This document shows positions 50,855 through 58,860 of a stretch of DNA of 64,000 bases, one piece after another. Location of the stretch: the NCBI GenBank assembly GCA_965277855.1, contig OZ255847.1:1116001-1180000 (forward strand), given 5' to 3'. The position numbers and the translations under genes are program-made. The notes beneath the pieces are model-generated. The model searched no databases, was not told the origin of the DNA, and saw only the letters and a program-made list of their open reading frames with translations. The stretch is from Bog-105 sp965277855. GTDB taxonomy: Bacteria > Acidobacteriota > Terriglobia > Bryobacterales > Bryobacteraceae. Each line of letters begins with the position of its first letter. Position 1 is the first letter of the stretch.

Positions 50855-51471
50855 GAATTGTTGCGGGTCTGTTCGCCTTGGCTTCCGTTGTCTTTGGGGC
50901 ATCGAGCGTGCTGCCGCCCGAGTTCAGACAGGCCCGACGGCTTTATTTTCAAGGTGCGGACGGCGACAAGAAGGCGTACGACGAGTCGGACAAACTTTTC
51001 TCGGATTTGTATCAACAGCACGGGAATGTGCCGCAGATCGAGGTCTACTACGGCAGCTTGCGGTTGCTTGAAGCGGAGCACACTTGGGCGCTCTGGAGAA
51101 AGAACTCGCTCTCAAAAGAAGGCATCCAGCTGATGGACGCGGCGGTTGGGGCCGCTCCGGGAGACCTGGAGGTGCGTTTCGTGCGCGCCTCAACGACCTA
51201 CCGACTCCCGGGCTTCTTTCATCGGAAAGAACAGTCGCAAAAGGATTTCGAGTACCTGGCAAAGCGCGCTTCCGAGTCTGCGCGAAATGGCGCGCTCGAA
51301 CCGCGTTTAGCATCGGCGAGCCTCTATTATCACGGCGAGTTTTTGAAGGATTCGGGCCAAACAACGGCCGCGGCTACCGCTTGGGAAAGAGCCATTGCGC
51401 TCGCTCCCCAAAGCCGTGCCGCGCGAGAGTCGCGTGAGGCACTAGAGAAGACTGCCGGCAGCGGAAGCTAA
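50851..51471 (+). CDS. Exported TPR-like protein
   Basis: The 206-residue product has a signal peptide (MRIVAGLFALASVVFGASS) and helical repeats: residues about 20-70 (ARRLYFQGADGDKKAYDESDKLFSDLYQQHG), and a C-terminal TPR-like unit (YYHGEFLKDSGQTTAAATAWERAIALAPQS). It is the last gene of the carotenoid-desaturase operon and is translationally coupled to the peroxiredoxin. It may scaffold envelope complexes; the function is unknown. Its stop overlaps the convergent recA stop by 4 bases. Confidence 0.65.
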   Translation: MRIVAGLFALASVVFGASSVLPPEFRQARRLYFQGADGDKKAYDESDKLFSDLYQQHGNVPQIEVYYGSLRLLEAEHTWALWRKNSLSKEGIQLMDAAVGAAPGDLEVRFVRASTTYRLPGFFHRKEQSQKDFEYLAKRASESARNGALEPRLASASLYYHGEFLKDSGQTTAAATAWERAIALAPQSRAARESREALEKTAGSGS

Positions 51472-52514
51472 GAGACCTTGCGGACTTCCTGTTTGGTCAA
51501 TTCGAACCCTGTGATCGCTTTGGCAAGTTTGCTTAAGCCGAGCGATTCGCGGAGTTCGGATTCGATGGTGTCGCGCAGGTCTTTCCGATCGATGAGCGTC
51601 TGGCGGGCGTTTTCGCGGCCCTGCCCAATGCGCTCGCCCTTGTAGCTATACCAGGAGCCGCTCTTTTCCAGCACCTTTTGTTCCGCGCCCAAGTCGAGCA
51701 AATCGCCTTCCTTAGAGATGCCAATCCCGTACAGGATGTCAACTTCGGCTTCGCGGAAGGGCGGCGCGATTTTGTTCTTGACGATCTTAATCTTTGTGCG
51801 ATTTCCGACCACTGTCTCGCCATCTTTAGTCGCGGTCATGCGACGCACCTCGGTGCGAACCGAGGCGAAAAATTTCAAAGCACGGCCGCCGGTGGTCGTT
51901 TCGGGGTTCCCGAACATGACACCAATCTTTTCGCGCACCTGGTTGATAAAGATCAGGCAGGTATTGGCTTTCGAAACAGACGCGGTCAGTTTGCGCAGCG
52001 CCTGAGACATCATGCGGGCGTGCAGCCCCATGTGGTTATCGCCCATTTCGCCTTCGATTTCGGCTTTCGGCGTGAGAGCGGCGACCGAGTCGATCACGAT
52101 CACATCGAAAGCTTGCGAATTCACCAGCGCTTGGGTAATCTCGAGCGCCTGTTCGCCGTAGTCGGGCTGCGAAATAATCAGATTTTCCGTGTCTACGCCG
52201 AGTTTTGCGGCGTAGGTTGGATCGAGGGCGTGTTCGGCGTCAATAAACGCTGCCGCACCGCCGATCTTTTGCGCTTCGGCAATCACGTGCAGCGCGAGTG
52301 TGGTTTTTCCCGAGGATTCAGGGCCAAAGATCTCGATCACCCGGCCGCGCGGAAAACCGCCCGCCCCGAGCGCGTTGTCGACAGCCACCGAGCCAGTGGT
52401 AATCACCTCAACCGGCAGCGTGGAGCGGGAGCCCAGCATGAGCACCTGGCCCTTGCCAAACTGCTTGTCCATTTGCGCGAGGGTAGCGAGAATCTGTTGA
52501 CGGCGTTGATCCAT
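51468..52514 (-). CDS. recA: Recombinase RecA
   Basis: The protein (about 348 residues from ATG 52514, MDQRRQQ) is RecA throughout: Walker A GPESSGKTTLALH, AFIDAEHALDP, Walker B DVIVIDSVAALTPKAEIEGEMG, loop L1/L2 region EMGDNHMGLHARMMSQALR and MFGNPETTTGGRALKF, and the C-terminal domain. It pairs homologous DNA and, when on single strands, triggers LexA self-cleavage. The reading frame begins two codons earlier (MHM), but MDQRR is the usual start. No LexA box was recognised in the 30-base spacer before the ADOP permease. It is downstream of the permease in the same direction. Confidence 0.98.
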   Translation of the reverse strand: MDQRRQQILATLAQMDKQFGKGQVLMLGSRSTLPVEVITTGSVAVDNALGAGGFPRGRVIEIFGPESSGKTTLALHVIAEAQKIGGAAAFIDAEHALDPTYAAKLGVDTENLIISQPDYGEQALEITQALVNSQAFDVIVIDSVAALTPKAEIEGEMGDNHMGLHARMMSQALRKLTASVSKANTCLIFINQVREKIGVMFGNPETTTGGRALKFFASVRTEVRRMTATKDGETVVGNRTKIKIVKNKIAPPFREAEVDILYGIGISKEGDLLDLGAEQKVLEKSGSWYSYKGERIGQGRENARQTLIDRKDLRDTIESELRESLGLSKLAKAITGFELTKQEVRKVS

Positions 52515-52550
52515 ATGCAACCAAGAAGTACCCTCAGCCGCCCGTTCCTC

Positions 52551-55181
52551 TCATTCCTGCCGTAGAGCCTGAACGGGATCGATGCGGGTGGCGTGCCAGG
52601 CGGGGATCAGACAGGCGCAGGTAGCGACCAGGAGGATGAATAGCGGGACGGCTGCAAACGTGACGGGATCGGTCGCACTAACGCCAAACAGCCAGTTGCT
52701 GACCAGGCGCGTGAGAGCGAAAGCGGCTGCAAGCCCGAGAACCAGGCCGGTTGAGACAAGACGCAGACCTTGAGAGAGGATGAGCGTCAAGACCTGCGTG
52801 CGCGACGAACCGACGGCCATGCGGACACCGATTTCGGCGGTTCGTTGTTTGACCGCGTAAGACATCAGTCCGTACAGTCCGACCAGAGCGAGCGCAACGG
52901 CCAGCGCGGCGAAACTGGAGAGCAGCGTGGTCTGAAAACGGCGGCGGGCATTGCTTTCGTCGATGCGTTCGCGCATCGTGTGGACGTCGTCGGGAGTTAG
53001 TGCGGGATCGAGAGAACGAAGAACCTGGCGGACTTGATTCATCATCTGAGACGGGGGTATGGAGGACGCGATGGCATAGTTGCTGAGATCCTCGTAGGGA
53101 GCGAAAATCTGGGGCTGGCCCGGTTGCTCTAGCCTTTCGTGACGAACGTCGCCAACGACCCCGACTACGGTTGACCACGGTGTCCCGGACATGTCTCCAA
53201 TTCCGGTACGGACTTGCTGCCCAAGCGGGTCGCGTCCATGAAAATAAGTGAGAACGAATTTTTCGTTGACGAGAGCCACCGGGGGTTTTGCAGTGATGTC
53301 GTGAGCGTTGAAGTTCCGGCCTCGCAGCACGGGAATACCGAGAGCGGCCAAATAACCAGGGGAGAGGAAGCGATTCTCGATCATCTCTTTCGAGGCGCCA
53401 AAGCCGCGAACTTCAAGGGTGCTCACGGTTTCGGCATGGTTGAGCGGTGTTTCGTTAGAACCGCCCACGGCGCGTACACCCGGCAGTTGTTGCAACTTCT
53501 CCAGAAACTTCTTGTAGAACGAAACTCGTTGCTCAGGTCTGAGGTAGCGATTGTCCAAGTGTAATCGGAAGGTCAACGTAGACGGTGAAAAGCCTGGATT
53601 AACGGCATTTAGGCTTAGATAGCTCCTGACCAGGAGTCCGGCTCCCGCAAGCAGAACGACGGAGAGTGCCACTTCAACGATAATCAGCGTATGCCGCCAG
53701 CGCTTAGACGAACCGATCGCTCCCCGGCTGCCGCCCTGTTTCATCAACTGATTCACGTCAACACCCGAAACTGAAAGAGTGGGCGCGAGTCCGCTGAGGA
53801 GCCCGGTTCCGATAGAGAGCGCGACCGCCACGAGAAGAACCCGGGTGTCAACCGAAGCGGAATCAAAGCGCGGAATGTCTCCAGGATTGAGCTCAACCAG
53901 AAGATGAACGGTGGCATAAGCAATAGCAATCCCGAGCGCACCGCTCGCACAACTGAGCAGAAGCGATTCGGTCAGCAATTGGCGGATGATGCGGGAACGT
54001 TCTGCGCCGAGCGCCGTGCGGATTCCCATCTCGTGAGCTCGCGAGGCGATGCGGGCCAACAGCAAATTGGCTACGTTGCTGATGGCGATCAGTAGTACGA
54101 TGGCGACCGCGCCCAGCAGCAGCCACAGCATTTTTTCGACTGGACCGATAACGGTTGCGATCACCGGCTTTACAAACGCCGTCCAGCCTCTCCACATTTC
54201 CGGATAGAGCTTGTCGAGGCGTGATTCGATGGCTTTCAGCTCGGCTTGAGCGGATGCGGGAGAGATTCCGTTTCGCAGTCTTCCAATAGCAGCATCATCG
54301 CCATTTGGCTGGGAGCGGTCGGTTTTAGTATGCGCGCTGTAAGCAAGCGGCAGCCAAATGTCGGTGCGCTCAAGTCCCGAGTGAGAGTAGGGAATGTCAC
54401 CGACAAAAGGATATCCAAATCCCTTCGGCATTATGCCGATGACTGTGTACTTATCACGGTTCAGCTGGATTTGCTTACCGAGCGTGTGTTCGTCCGAGTT
54501 GAGATGGGAGCGCCAAAAGGCATCACTAACGACAGCCACGTGCTCGTGCCCGGGCTGATCATCCGCCGCTCCGATACTGCGGCCCATCTCGGGAACGACA
54601 TCCAAGGTTTTAAAGAAAGCGCCCGTCACGAACGCCGCGCCAATTCGGTTCGCAATTCCATCCCGCACGATGTTGATCGATGTTGACTTCAACGTAGTCA
54701 TAGACGAAAACGAATGACTCAAACGCTGCCAGTCATAAAAGTCCGCGGTATTCGGCGCCATCTCCTGAGGGACCTTGGAACCGGCGCTCCAACGTGTGTT
54801 CGGCGACCATAAATAGACGAGCTGCTCGGGATGGCCATATGGCAGCGATCGCAGCAAAACCGCGTTCACCAGGCTGAAGATCGAAGTTGTCGCTGCGATC
54901 CCAAGAGCAATTACCAGCAGCGCAACAGCCGTGAACGCAGGAGCAGCAGCCAGCATCCGCGCCCCATACCGTAAATCCGACACCAGAATATGCCAGTGCT
55001 CTCTTGGCGCGGCGACAGCGATGTCGGCGACGGTTTCAAACCACAGCCGCACATGTGGCTCAGACTGCAACCGGTCGCTAAACAACTGCTCCATCTCGCT
55101 CCCGTACTCATGGCGGAACTCGGCCGGATACGAGTAGAGCAGGACACGATAGAGCTTAGCCGCGCTTTGTGACCAGTCCAT
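52551..55181 (-). CDS. ADOP-family ABC transporter permease (MacB/FtsX type), copy 2
   Basis: The roughly 876-residue protein is a second member of the type at 34100-36862. It has an N-terminal cytoplasmic region (SQSAAKLYRVLLYSYPAEFRHEYGSEM) that differs from copy 1, then a first membrane helix (PAFTAVALLVIALGIAATTSIF), a large periplasmic domain, clustered helices (WLLLGAVAIVLLIAISNVANLLLAR) and a repeated second half ending ATCACLIPAWHATRIDPVQALRQE. No ATPase is adjacent. The longest frame starts at 55199; the ATG at 55181 (MDWSQ) is preferred. It overlaps the PadR gene, so both are regulated together. Confidence 0.87.
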   Translation of the reverse strand: MDWSQSAAKLYRVLLYSYPAEFRHEYGSEMEQLFSDRLQSEPHVRLWFETVADIAVAAPREHWHILVSDLRYGARMLAAAPAFTAVALLVIALGIAATTSIFSLVNAVLLRSLPYGHPEQLVYLWSPNTRWSAGSKVPQEMAPNTADFYDWQRLSHSFSSMTTLKSTSINIVRDGIANRIGAAFVTGAFFKTLDVVPEMGRSIGAADDQPGHEHVAVVSDAFWRSHLNSDEHTLGKQIQLNRDKYTVIGIMPKGFGYPFVGDIPYSHSGLERTDIWLPLAYSAHTKTDRSQPNGDDAAIGRLRNGISPASAQAELKAIESRLDKLYPEMWRGWTAFVKPVIATVIGPVEKMLWLLLGAVAIVLLIAISNVANLLLARIASRAHEMGIRTALGAERSRIIRQLLTESLLLSCASGALGIAIAYATVHLLVELNPGDIPRFDSASVDTRVLLVAVALSIGTGLLSGLAPTLSVSGVDVNQLMKQGGSRGAIGSSKRWRHTLIIVEVALSVVLLAGAGLLVRSYLSLNAVNPGFSPSTLTFRLHLDNRYLRPEQRVSFYKKFLEKLQQLPGVRAVGGSNETPLNHAETVSTLEVRGFGASKEMIENRFLSPGYLAALGIPVLRGRNFNAHDITAKPPVALVNEKFVLTYFHGRDPLGQQVRTGIGDMSGTPWSTVVGVVGDVRHERLEQPGQPQIFAPYEDLSNYAIASSIPPSQMMNQVRQVLRSLDPALTPDDVHTMRERIDESNARRRFQTTLLSSFAALAVALALVGLYGLMSYAVKQRTAEIGVRMAVGSSRTQVLTLILSQGLRLVSTGLVLGLAAAFALTRLVSNWLFGVSATDPVTFAAVPLFILLVATCACLIPAWHATRIDPVQALRQE

Positions 55182-55488
55182 GCGCCCTCGCTTGTTCAAT
55201 CAGCTCCGTCATGCGGGCCGCTTCCGCCATGGCCGCTTTGCGCCCGAGCGGAGTCAAATGGTAATACCTGCGGCGTTCGTCGTCTGCGGCGGGGCGCTGG
55301 CTTTCGCGAAGCTCCACGATTAAGCCTTGCTCGAGGAGGCGCTTGATTGAGCCGTACAGCGTACCGGCACTCAGGCCAAGTTTGCCGCTGGTACGTTCGG
55401 CGACATCTTGCATAATGCCGTAACCATGCTGGTCGCGGTCGGCCAGAGCGACCAGAATATGAAACACCTGGGGACTTAACGGATCCAT
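55156..55488 (-). CDS. PadR-family transcriptional regulator, copy 2
   Basis: The 110-residue PadR protein has the winged-helix pattern QVFHILVALADRDQHGYGIMQDVAERTSG, LSAGTLYGSIKRLLEQGLIVELRE and the basic wing RRRYYHLTPLGRKAA. It overlaps the second ADOP permease, mirroring the arrangement at 34.1-37.2 kb, so PadR-ADOP pairs are a recurring unit here. A perfect 10-bp inverted repeat lies just upstream (55497-55532). Confidence 0.9.
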   Translation of the reverse strand: MDPLSPQVFHILVALADRDQHGYGIMQDVAERTSGKLGLSAGTLYGSIKRLLEQGLIVELRESQRPAADDERRRYYHLTPLGRKAAMAEAARMTELIEQARAHGLVTKRG

Positions 55489-55496
55489 ATCCGTTA

Positions 55497-55532
55497 CTAT
55501 ATCGCAGCGCTATACAGTTTGGTGCGATATAG
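55497..55532. promoter_or_regulatory. Perfect 10-bp palindrome upstream of padR copy 2 (putative PadR operator 2)
   Basis: CTATATCGCA (55497-55506), a 16-base spacer and TGCGATATAG (55523-55532) form a perfect inverted repeat 9 bases upstream of the PadR start. The right arm covers the last codons of hisA, so the regulator site is embedded in the end of the his operon. Size and AT-rich cores fit a PadR dimer or tetramer site. Confidence 0.55.
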
Positions 55533-56214
55533 CTCGCAATTCATCGAGCGAGAGCTTGCCCGTGTAGATCGACATGCCAATCGCGCAATGTATATTCATG
55601 GCGCTAAGTTCCTTGACATCATCCAGAGTAGTAATCCCGCCTGCTGCAATCAACTCGTGTTGAGTCGCCTCGCGCAGGCTTCTGAACCAATCGAGGTCTG
55701 TTCCCTGCATCATTCCTTCTTTGTCGACATAGGTGCAGAGAAAGCCGGAACAGTAAGGCTCGAACTCGCGCAGAACGTCACGTGCGGTCCAGGTGGTCTC
55801 CTCCTGCCAGCCATGAACAACGATGTGGCCGTGTTTACTATCGAGCGCAATAGTTATATTTTCAGCGCCGATTTTGTCCGATAGTTCTTGCAGAAATGCG
55901 TGATCAGGGCCACCGGCAGCGAAAGCCGCCGTTCCGACGATGATGCGGTAGGCGCCTTGCCTTCTCAATTCCTGCGCCCGTCCGAGGGTACGCACGCCTC
56001 CGCCGGCGCGAATTTTGGCGCGCGATGCAAGTTCTTCCACCAGCGCATCGTTGGAACCTTTGTCCATAGCAGCGTCGAGATCGATCACCTGAATCTGGTC
56101 GAAGCCGTGAAACTGGGTCAGCATTTCCTCGGTGGTTCGCTCGAGAATCTTCTCGCGGCCTTGCACCAGCTGGACCACTTTACCGCCCATCAAATCAATA
56201 CAGGGGATGATCAT
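55510..56214 (-). CDS. hisA: Phosphoribosylformimino-5-aminoimidazole carboxamide ribotide isomerase
   Basis: The 234-residue TIM-barrel enzyme catalyses the Amadori rearrangement of ProFAR to PRFAR, the fourth step of histidine synthesis. The catalytic Asp is in IPCIDLMGGKVVQLVQG; GGGVRTLGRAQ and AAGGITTLDDV are the phosphate-binding loops, and the second Asp region is DSKHGHIVVHGW. It is the last gene of the his operon and overlaps hisF by 4 bases. Its 3' end contains part of a PadR-associated palindrome. Confidence 0.96.
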   Translation of the reverse strand: MIIPCIDLMGGKVVQLVQGREKILERTTEEMLTQFHGFDQIQVIDLDAAMDKGSNDALVEELASRAKIRAGGGVRTLGRAQELRRQGAYRIIVGTAAFAAGGPDHAFLQELSDKIGAENITIALDSKHGHIVVHGWQEETTWTARDVLREFEPYCSGFLCTYVDKEGMMQGTDLDWFRSLREATQHELIAAGGITTLDDVKELSAMNIHCAIGMSIYTGKLSLDELRAISHQTV

Positions 56215-56975
56215 GTTAAAGGTCTTACCGGCACTCCGGCATCGAGCAGCGCCTGCTTTAAGTCGCTGACCTGATACTTGCCATAGTGAAACACCGAAGC
56301 GGCGAGCGCAGCGTCGGCATGGCCCTCCGTCAGGACCTCGACGAAATCACGCGGCGTGCCTGCGCCTCCGGAAGCAATTATGGGAATGCTGGTCGCAGCG
56401 GAAACGGCGCGGACTAGAGAACAATCGAATCCCGTTTGCACACCGTCGGTATCCATCGAAGTCAATAAAATTTCGCCCGCGCCCAGCGACTCGCCCTGCT
56501 GCGCCCATGTGACAGCATCGATACCCTCATCCTGCCGCCCTCCGCTGGTGTACACGTTCCACTTCCCTGCCCCGGAGCGCCGGGCGTCAATCGCAAGAAC
56601 AACCGCTTGCGCACCGAATTCCAGACTCAGCTCGCGGATCAATTCAGGACGGCGCACCGCGGCAGTGTTAATGCTGACTTTATCGGCCCCGGCCAGGATG
56701 ATCTTGCGCGCATCCGCCACGCTGCGCAAACCACCGCCCACAGTGAGCGGAATGAACACGCGCCGTGCCGTACGCGCCACCAGATCCACCATGATGTCGC
56801 GCGCGTCGCTCGATGCGGTAATGTCGAGGAACACCAGTTCGTCCGCACCCTGCAGGTTGTAGCGCTCGGCCAGCTCCACCGGATCGCCGGCGTCACGCAA
56901 CTCGACGAAGTTAACGCCTTTTACAACGCGGCCGCCAGTCACGTCCAGACAGGGAATGATACGTTTGGCCAGCAT
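56211..56975 (-). CDS. hisF: Imidazole glycerol phosphate synthase, cyclase subunit
   Basis: The 254-residue TIM barrel has the catalytic Asp in KRIIPCLDVTGGRVVKGVNF, the second Asp in VVLAIDARRSG, and phosphate loops GGGLRSVADARK and ASGGAGTPRDF. HisF uses ammonia released by HisH to turn PRFAR into imidazole glycerol phosphate and AICAR. The gene starts directly after the hisH stop codon and overlaps hisA by 4 bases. Confidence 0.97.
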   Translation of the reverse strand: MLAKRIIPCLDVTGGRVVKGVNFVELRDAGDPVELAERYNLQGADELVFLDITASSDARDIMVDLVARTARRVFIPLTVGGGLRSVADARKIILAGADKVSINTAAVRRPELIRELSLEFGAQAVVLAIDARRSGAGKWNVYTSGGRQDEGIDAVTWAQQGESLGAGEILLTSMDTDGVQTGFDCSLVRAVSAATSIPIIASGGAGTPRDFVEVLTEGHADAALAASVFHYGKYQVSDLKQALLDAGVPVRPLT

Positions 56976-57569
56976 TTATAGCTCGACAAAATTCCGCAGC
57001 ACGTGCAACCCGCTCGCTCCGGACTTTTCCGGATGGAACTGAACCGCATACAAATTATCCTGTTCAACAACCGCCGTGTACGGATGAGAATAAGTACAAG
57101 TGGCGACCGTCGAGGGTATGAGCGGCGCATAAAAACTGTGCGCGAAGTAAGTAAATGTATCGCCGGAAAGGCCGCGCAGAAGTTTCGACGGCTTGCTGGT
57201 TTCGAGCGAGTTCCAGCCCATGTGCGGCACGCGCAGTGAACCACGGAAACGCTTGATTTCGCCCGGCAAGACGGCCAGACCGCGAGCGCCAGGCGATTCT
57301 TCGCTTGCTTCAAACAGGCATTGCAAGCCCACGCAGATGCCGAGAAACGGAATACCCGAACGAATCTTTTCCACCAGCACCTCGCGGATGGCGAGATCAT
57401 CGAGCGCCTGCATCATTTGGCCGAAATGGCCTACGCCAGGCAGGATAACTTTTGTCGCCCTCTCGATTTTTGCGCGTTCGTCTGTGACCTCATACTCGGC
57501 GCCTATTTCTTCGAGCGTGTTCCGCACCGAACGAATATTTCCCGCGCCGTAGTCAACGATGGTCGTCAC
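56976..57569 (-). CDS. hisH: Imidazole glycerol phosphate synthase, glutaminase subunit
   Basis: This 197-residue class I glutamine amidotransferase feeds ammonia to HisF. The nucleophile Cys is in PFLGICVGLQCLFE, the His and Glu of the triad in AVQFHPEKSG, and the oxyanion strand PGVGHFGQM near the N-terminus. The operon places it next to hisF, its partner, and it overlaps hisB by 4 bases. Confidence 0.96.
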   Translation of the reverse strand: MTTIVDYGAGNIRSVRNTLEEIGAEYEVTDERAKIERATKVILPGVGHFGQMMQALDDLAIREVLVEKIRSGIPFLGICVGLQCLFEASEESPGARGLAVLPGEIKRFRGSLRVPHMGWNSLETSKPSKLLRGLSGDTFTYFAHSFYAPLIPSTVATCTYSHPYTAVVEQDNLYAVQFHPEKSGASGLHVLRNFVEL

Positions 57570-58153
57570 AGCAGCCCTTTCGTCGAAGGCAACTGGTCCT
57601 TCAGGCGTTCATCGGTGGAACAGGCATAGCGCATAGCCCGCGCGAAGCCTTTGAAAATGGCTTCGATTTTGTGGTGATTCGAACGGCCGTAGAAAATCTT
57701 GGCGTGTATATTCGCCCCAAGGTGGTTGGCCAAACCTGAGAAGAAATCCTCCAACAGCTCTGTTTGCAGATCCCCCACATGGACCACATCCACCTGCTGG
57801 TCGTAGACGAGTGCAGGACGTCCACCCAGATCGACCGCCACTACAGCCAGCGACTCGTCCATCGGCTGCACAAAGTACCCGGCGCGATTAATGCCAAGCC
57901 GGGCGCCCAACGCTTTTGAAAACAGATCGCCCAGGACGATGCCGGTGTCCTCCACGGTGTGGTGCTGGTCGACGTCCAGGTCGCCCTTGGCATCCAACCA
58001 AAGATCGAAAGCTCCGTGCTTTGAGAAAAGCTCAAGCATGTGATCGAGAAAGCGGATCCCGGTAGCAATCTGATATTGCCCTGTGCCGTCGATCACAAGA
58101 CGTCCGGTAATCTGCGTCTCTTTCGTGTTGCGCTCGGTTTGTGCTTCTCTCAT
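57566..58153 (-). CDS. hisB: Imidazoleglycerol-phosphate dehydratase
   Basis: The 195-residue monofunctional dehydratase carries the manganese-binding histidines HHTVEDTGI and HHKIEAIFKGFARAMR, plus FLDHMLELFSKHG near the start. It converts imidazole glycerol phosphate to imidazole acetol phosphate. It lacks the N-terminal phosphatase domain of enterobacterial HisB; instead a separate HAD phosphatase is encoded directly upstream, with a 4-base overlap. Confidence 0.97.
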   Translation of the reverse strand: MREAQTERNTKETQITGRLVIDGTGQYQIATGIRFLDHMLELFSKHGAFDLWLDAKGDLDVDQHHTVEDTGIVLGDLFSKALGARLGINRAGYFVQPMDESLAVVAVDLGGRPALVYDQQVDVVHVGDLQTELLEDFFSGLANHLGANIHAKIFYGRSNHHKIEAIFKGFARAMRYACSTDERLKDQLPSTKGLL

Positions 58154-58860
58154 CGCACGCCTACTCGTGACTGCGCCTGTTCGACGAGCGCCTCGAGTTC
58201 GTTAATATCGGCAATCACCGTAAACGCTCCATCGCGATAGAGAGTTTCAGTGATGTCGGCGTGCCGGGGATTCACAGTCACCGAAACACCGATAAACGGG
58301 ACCGTGGCATCTCGCGCACTTCGTGCATCGTCGACGGTATCGCCGAGATACCAGAGTTGCTTGCCGGGATGATGCTGCTTAATCAGTTCGAGACCATCCG
58401 GCGCAGGTTTGGGATTAGCCACCGAATCGTCTGTCACGAGCGGGTTAAAACGCACAGCCGGCGCATAACGCTGCAGCGTGGCTTCGGCTTCAAACTTCGC
58501 GCGGCCTGTAAAGATGGCCAAGATAACACGTTGTTGCAGACGCTCGAAAAAGTCTTGCGACGGCATCCACTTCTCACGCTGAATCAGGCCTTGGCCGTTC
58601 TCGCCGAGGAAAATATGATTGAAGTAATCGACCACATCGGCGTAATCGACTTTGACGCCGCGATCAGAAATCAGGCGGTGAGACAGCAGCCAGTCGTTGT
58701 TCCAACCTCCGGCGTTCTTAAAATCCTGAATCAGGTCGTGCGAGACATGATCTCCCGTGAAGTGCTGAACCACCTCCCGAATAGCTTCGCGATACGACTC
58801 GCCTACTTCGACGAGGACACCATCCATGTCGAAGACAATCACGTCAGGCGGCTTTACCAC
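58150..58860 (-). CDS. HAD-superfamily phosphatase, candidate histidinol-phosphatase
   Basis: The 236-residue protein has all HAD motifs: DMDGVLVEVGES (nucleophile and acid Asp), IFTGRAK (Thr), the Lys in NPKPAPDG, and YLGDTVDDARSARD (metal Asp pair). It resembles subfamily IA, close to a group often found beside his genes (TIGR01548-like; from memory). No HisN or HisB-N phosphatase is seen elsewhere in the operon, while its position between hisC and hisB and overlaps of 7 and 4 bases put it in the pathway. Dephosphorylation of histidinol phosphate is therefore a good inference; another nucleotide or sugar phosphate is possible. Confidence 0.8.
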   Translation of the reverse strand: MVKPPDVIVFDMDGVLVEVGESYREAIREVVQHFTGDHVSHDLIQDFKNAGGWNNDWLLSHRLISDRGVKVDYADVVDYFNHIFLGENGQGLIQREKWMPSQDFFERLQQRVILAIFTGRAKFEAEATLQRYAPAVRFNPLVTDDSVANPKPAPDGLELIKQHHPGKQLWYLGDTVDDARSARDATVPFIGVSVTVNPRHADITETLYRDGAFTVIADINELEALVEQAQSRVGVR

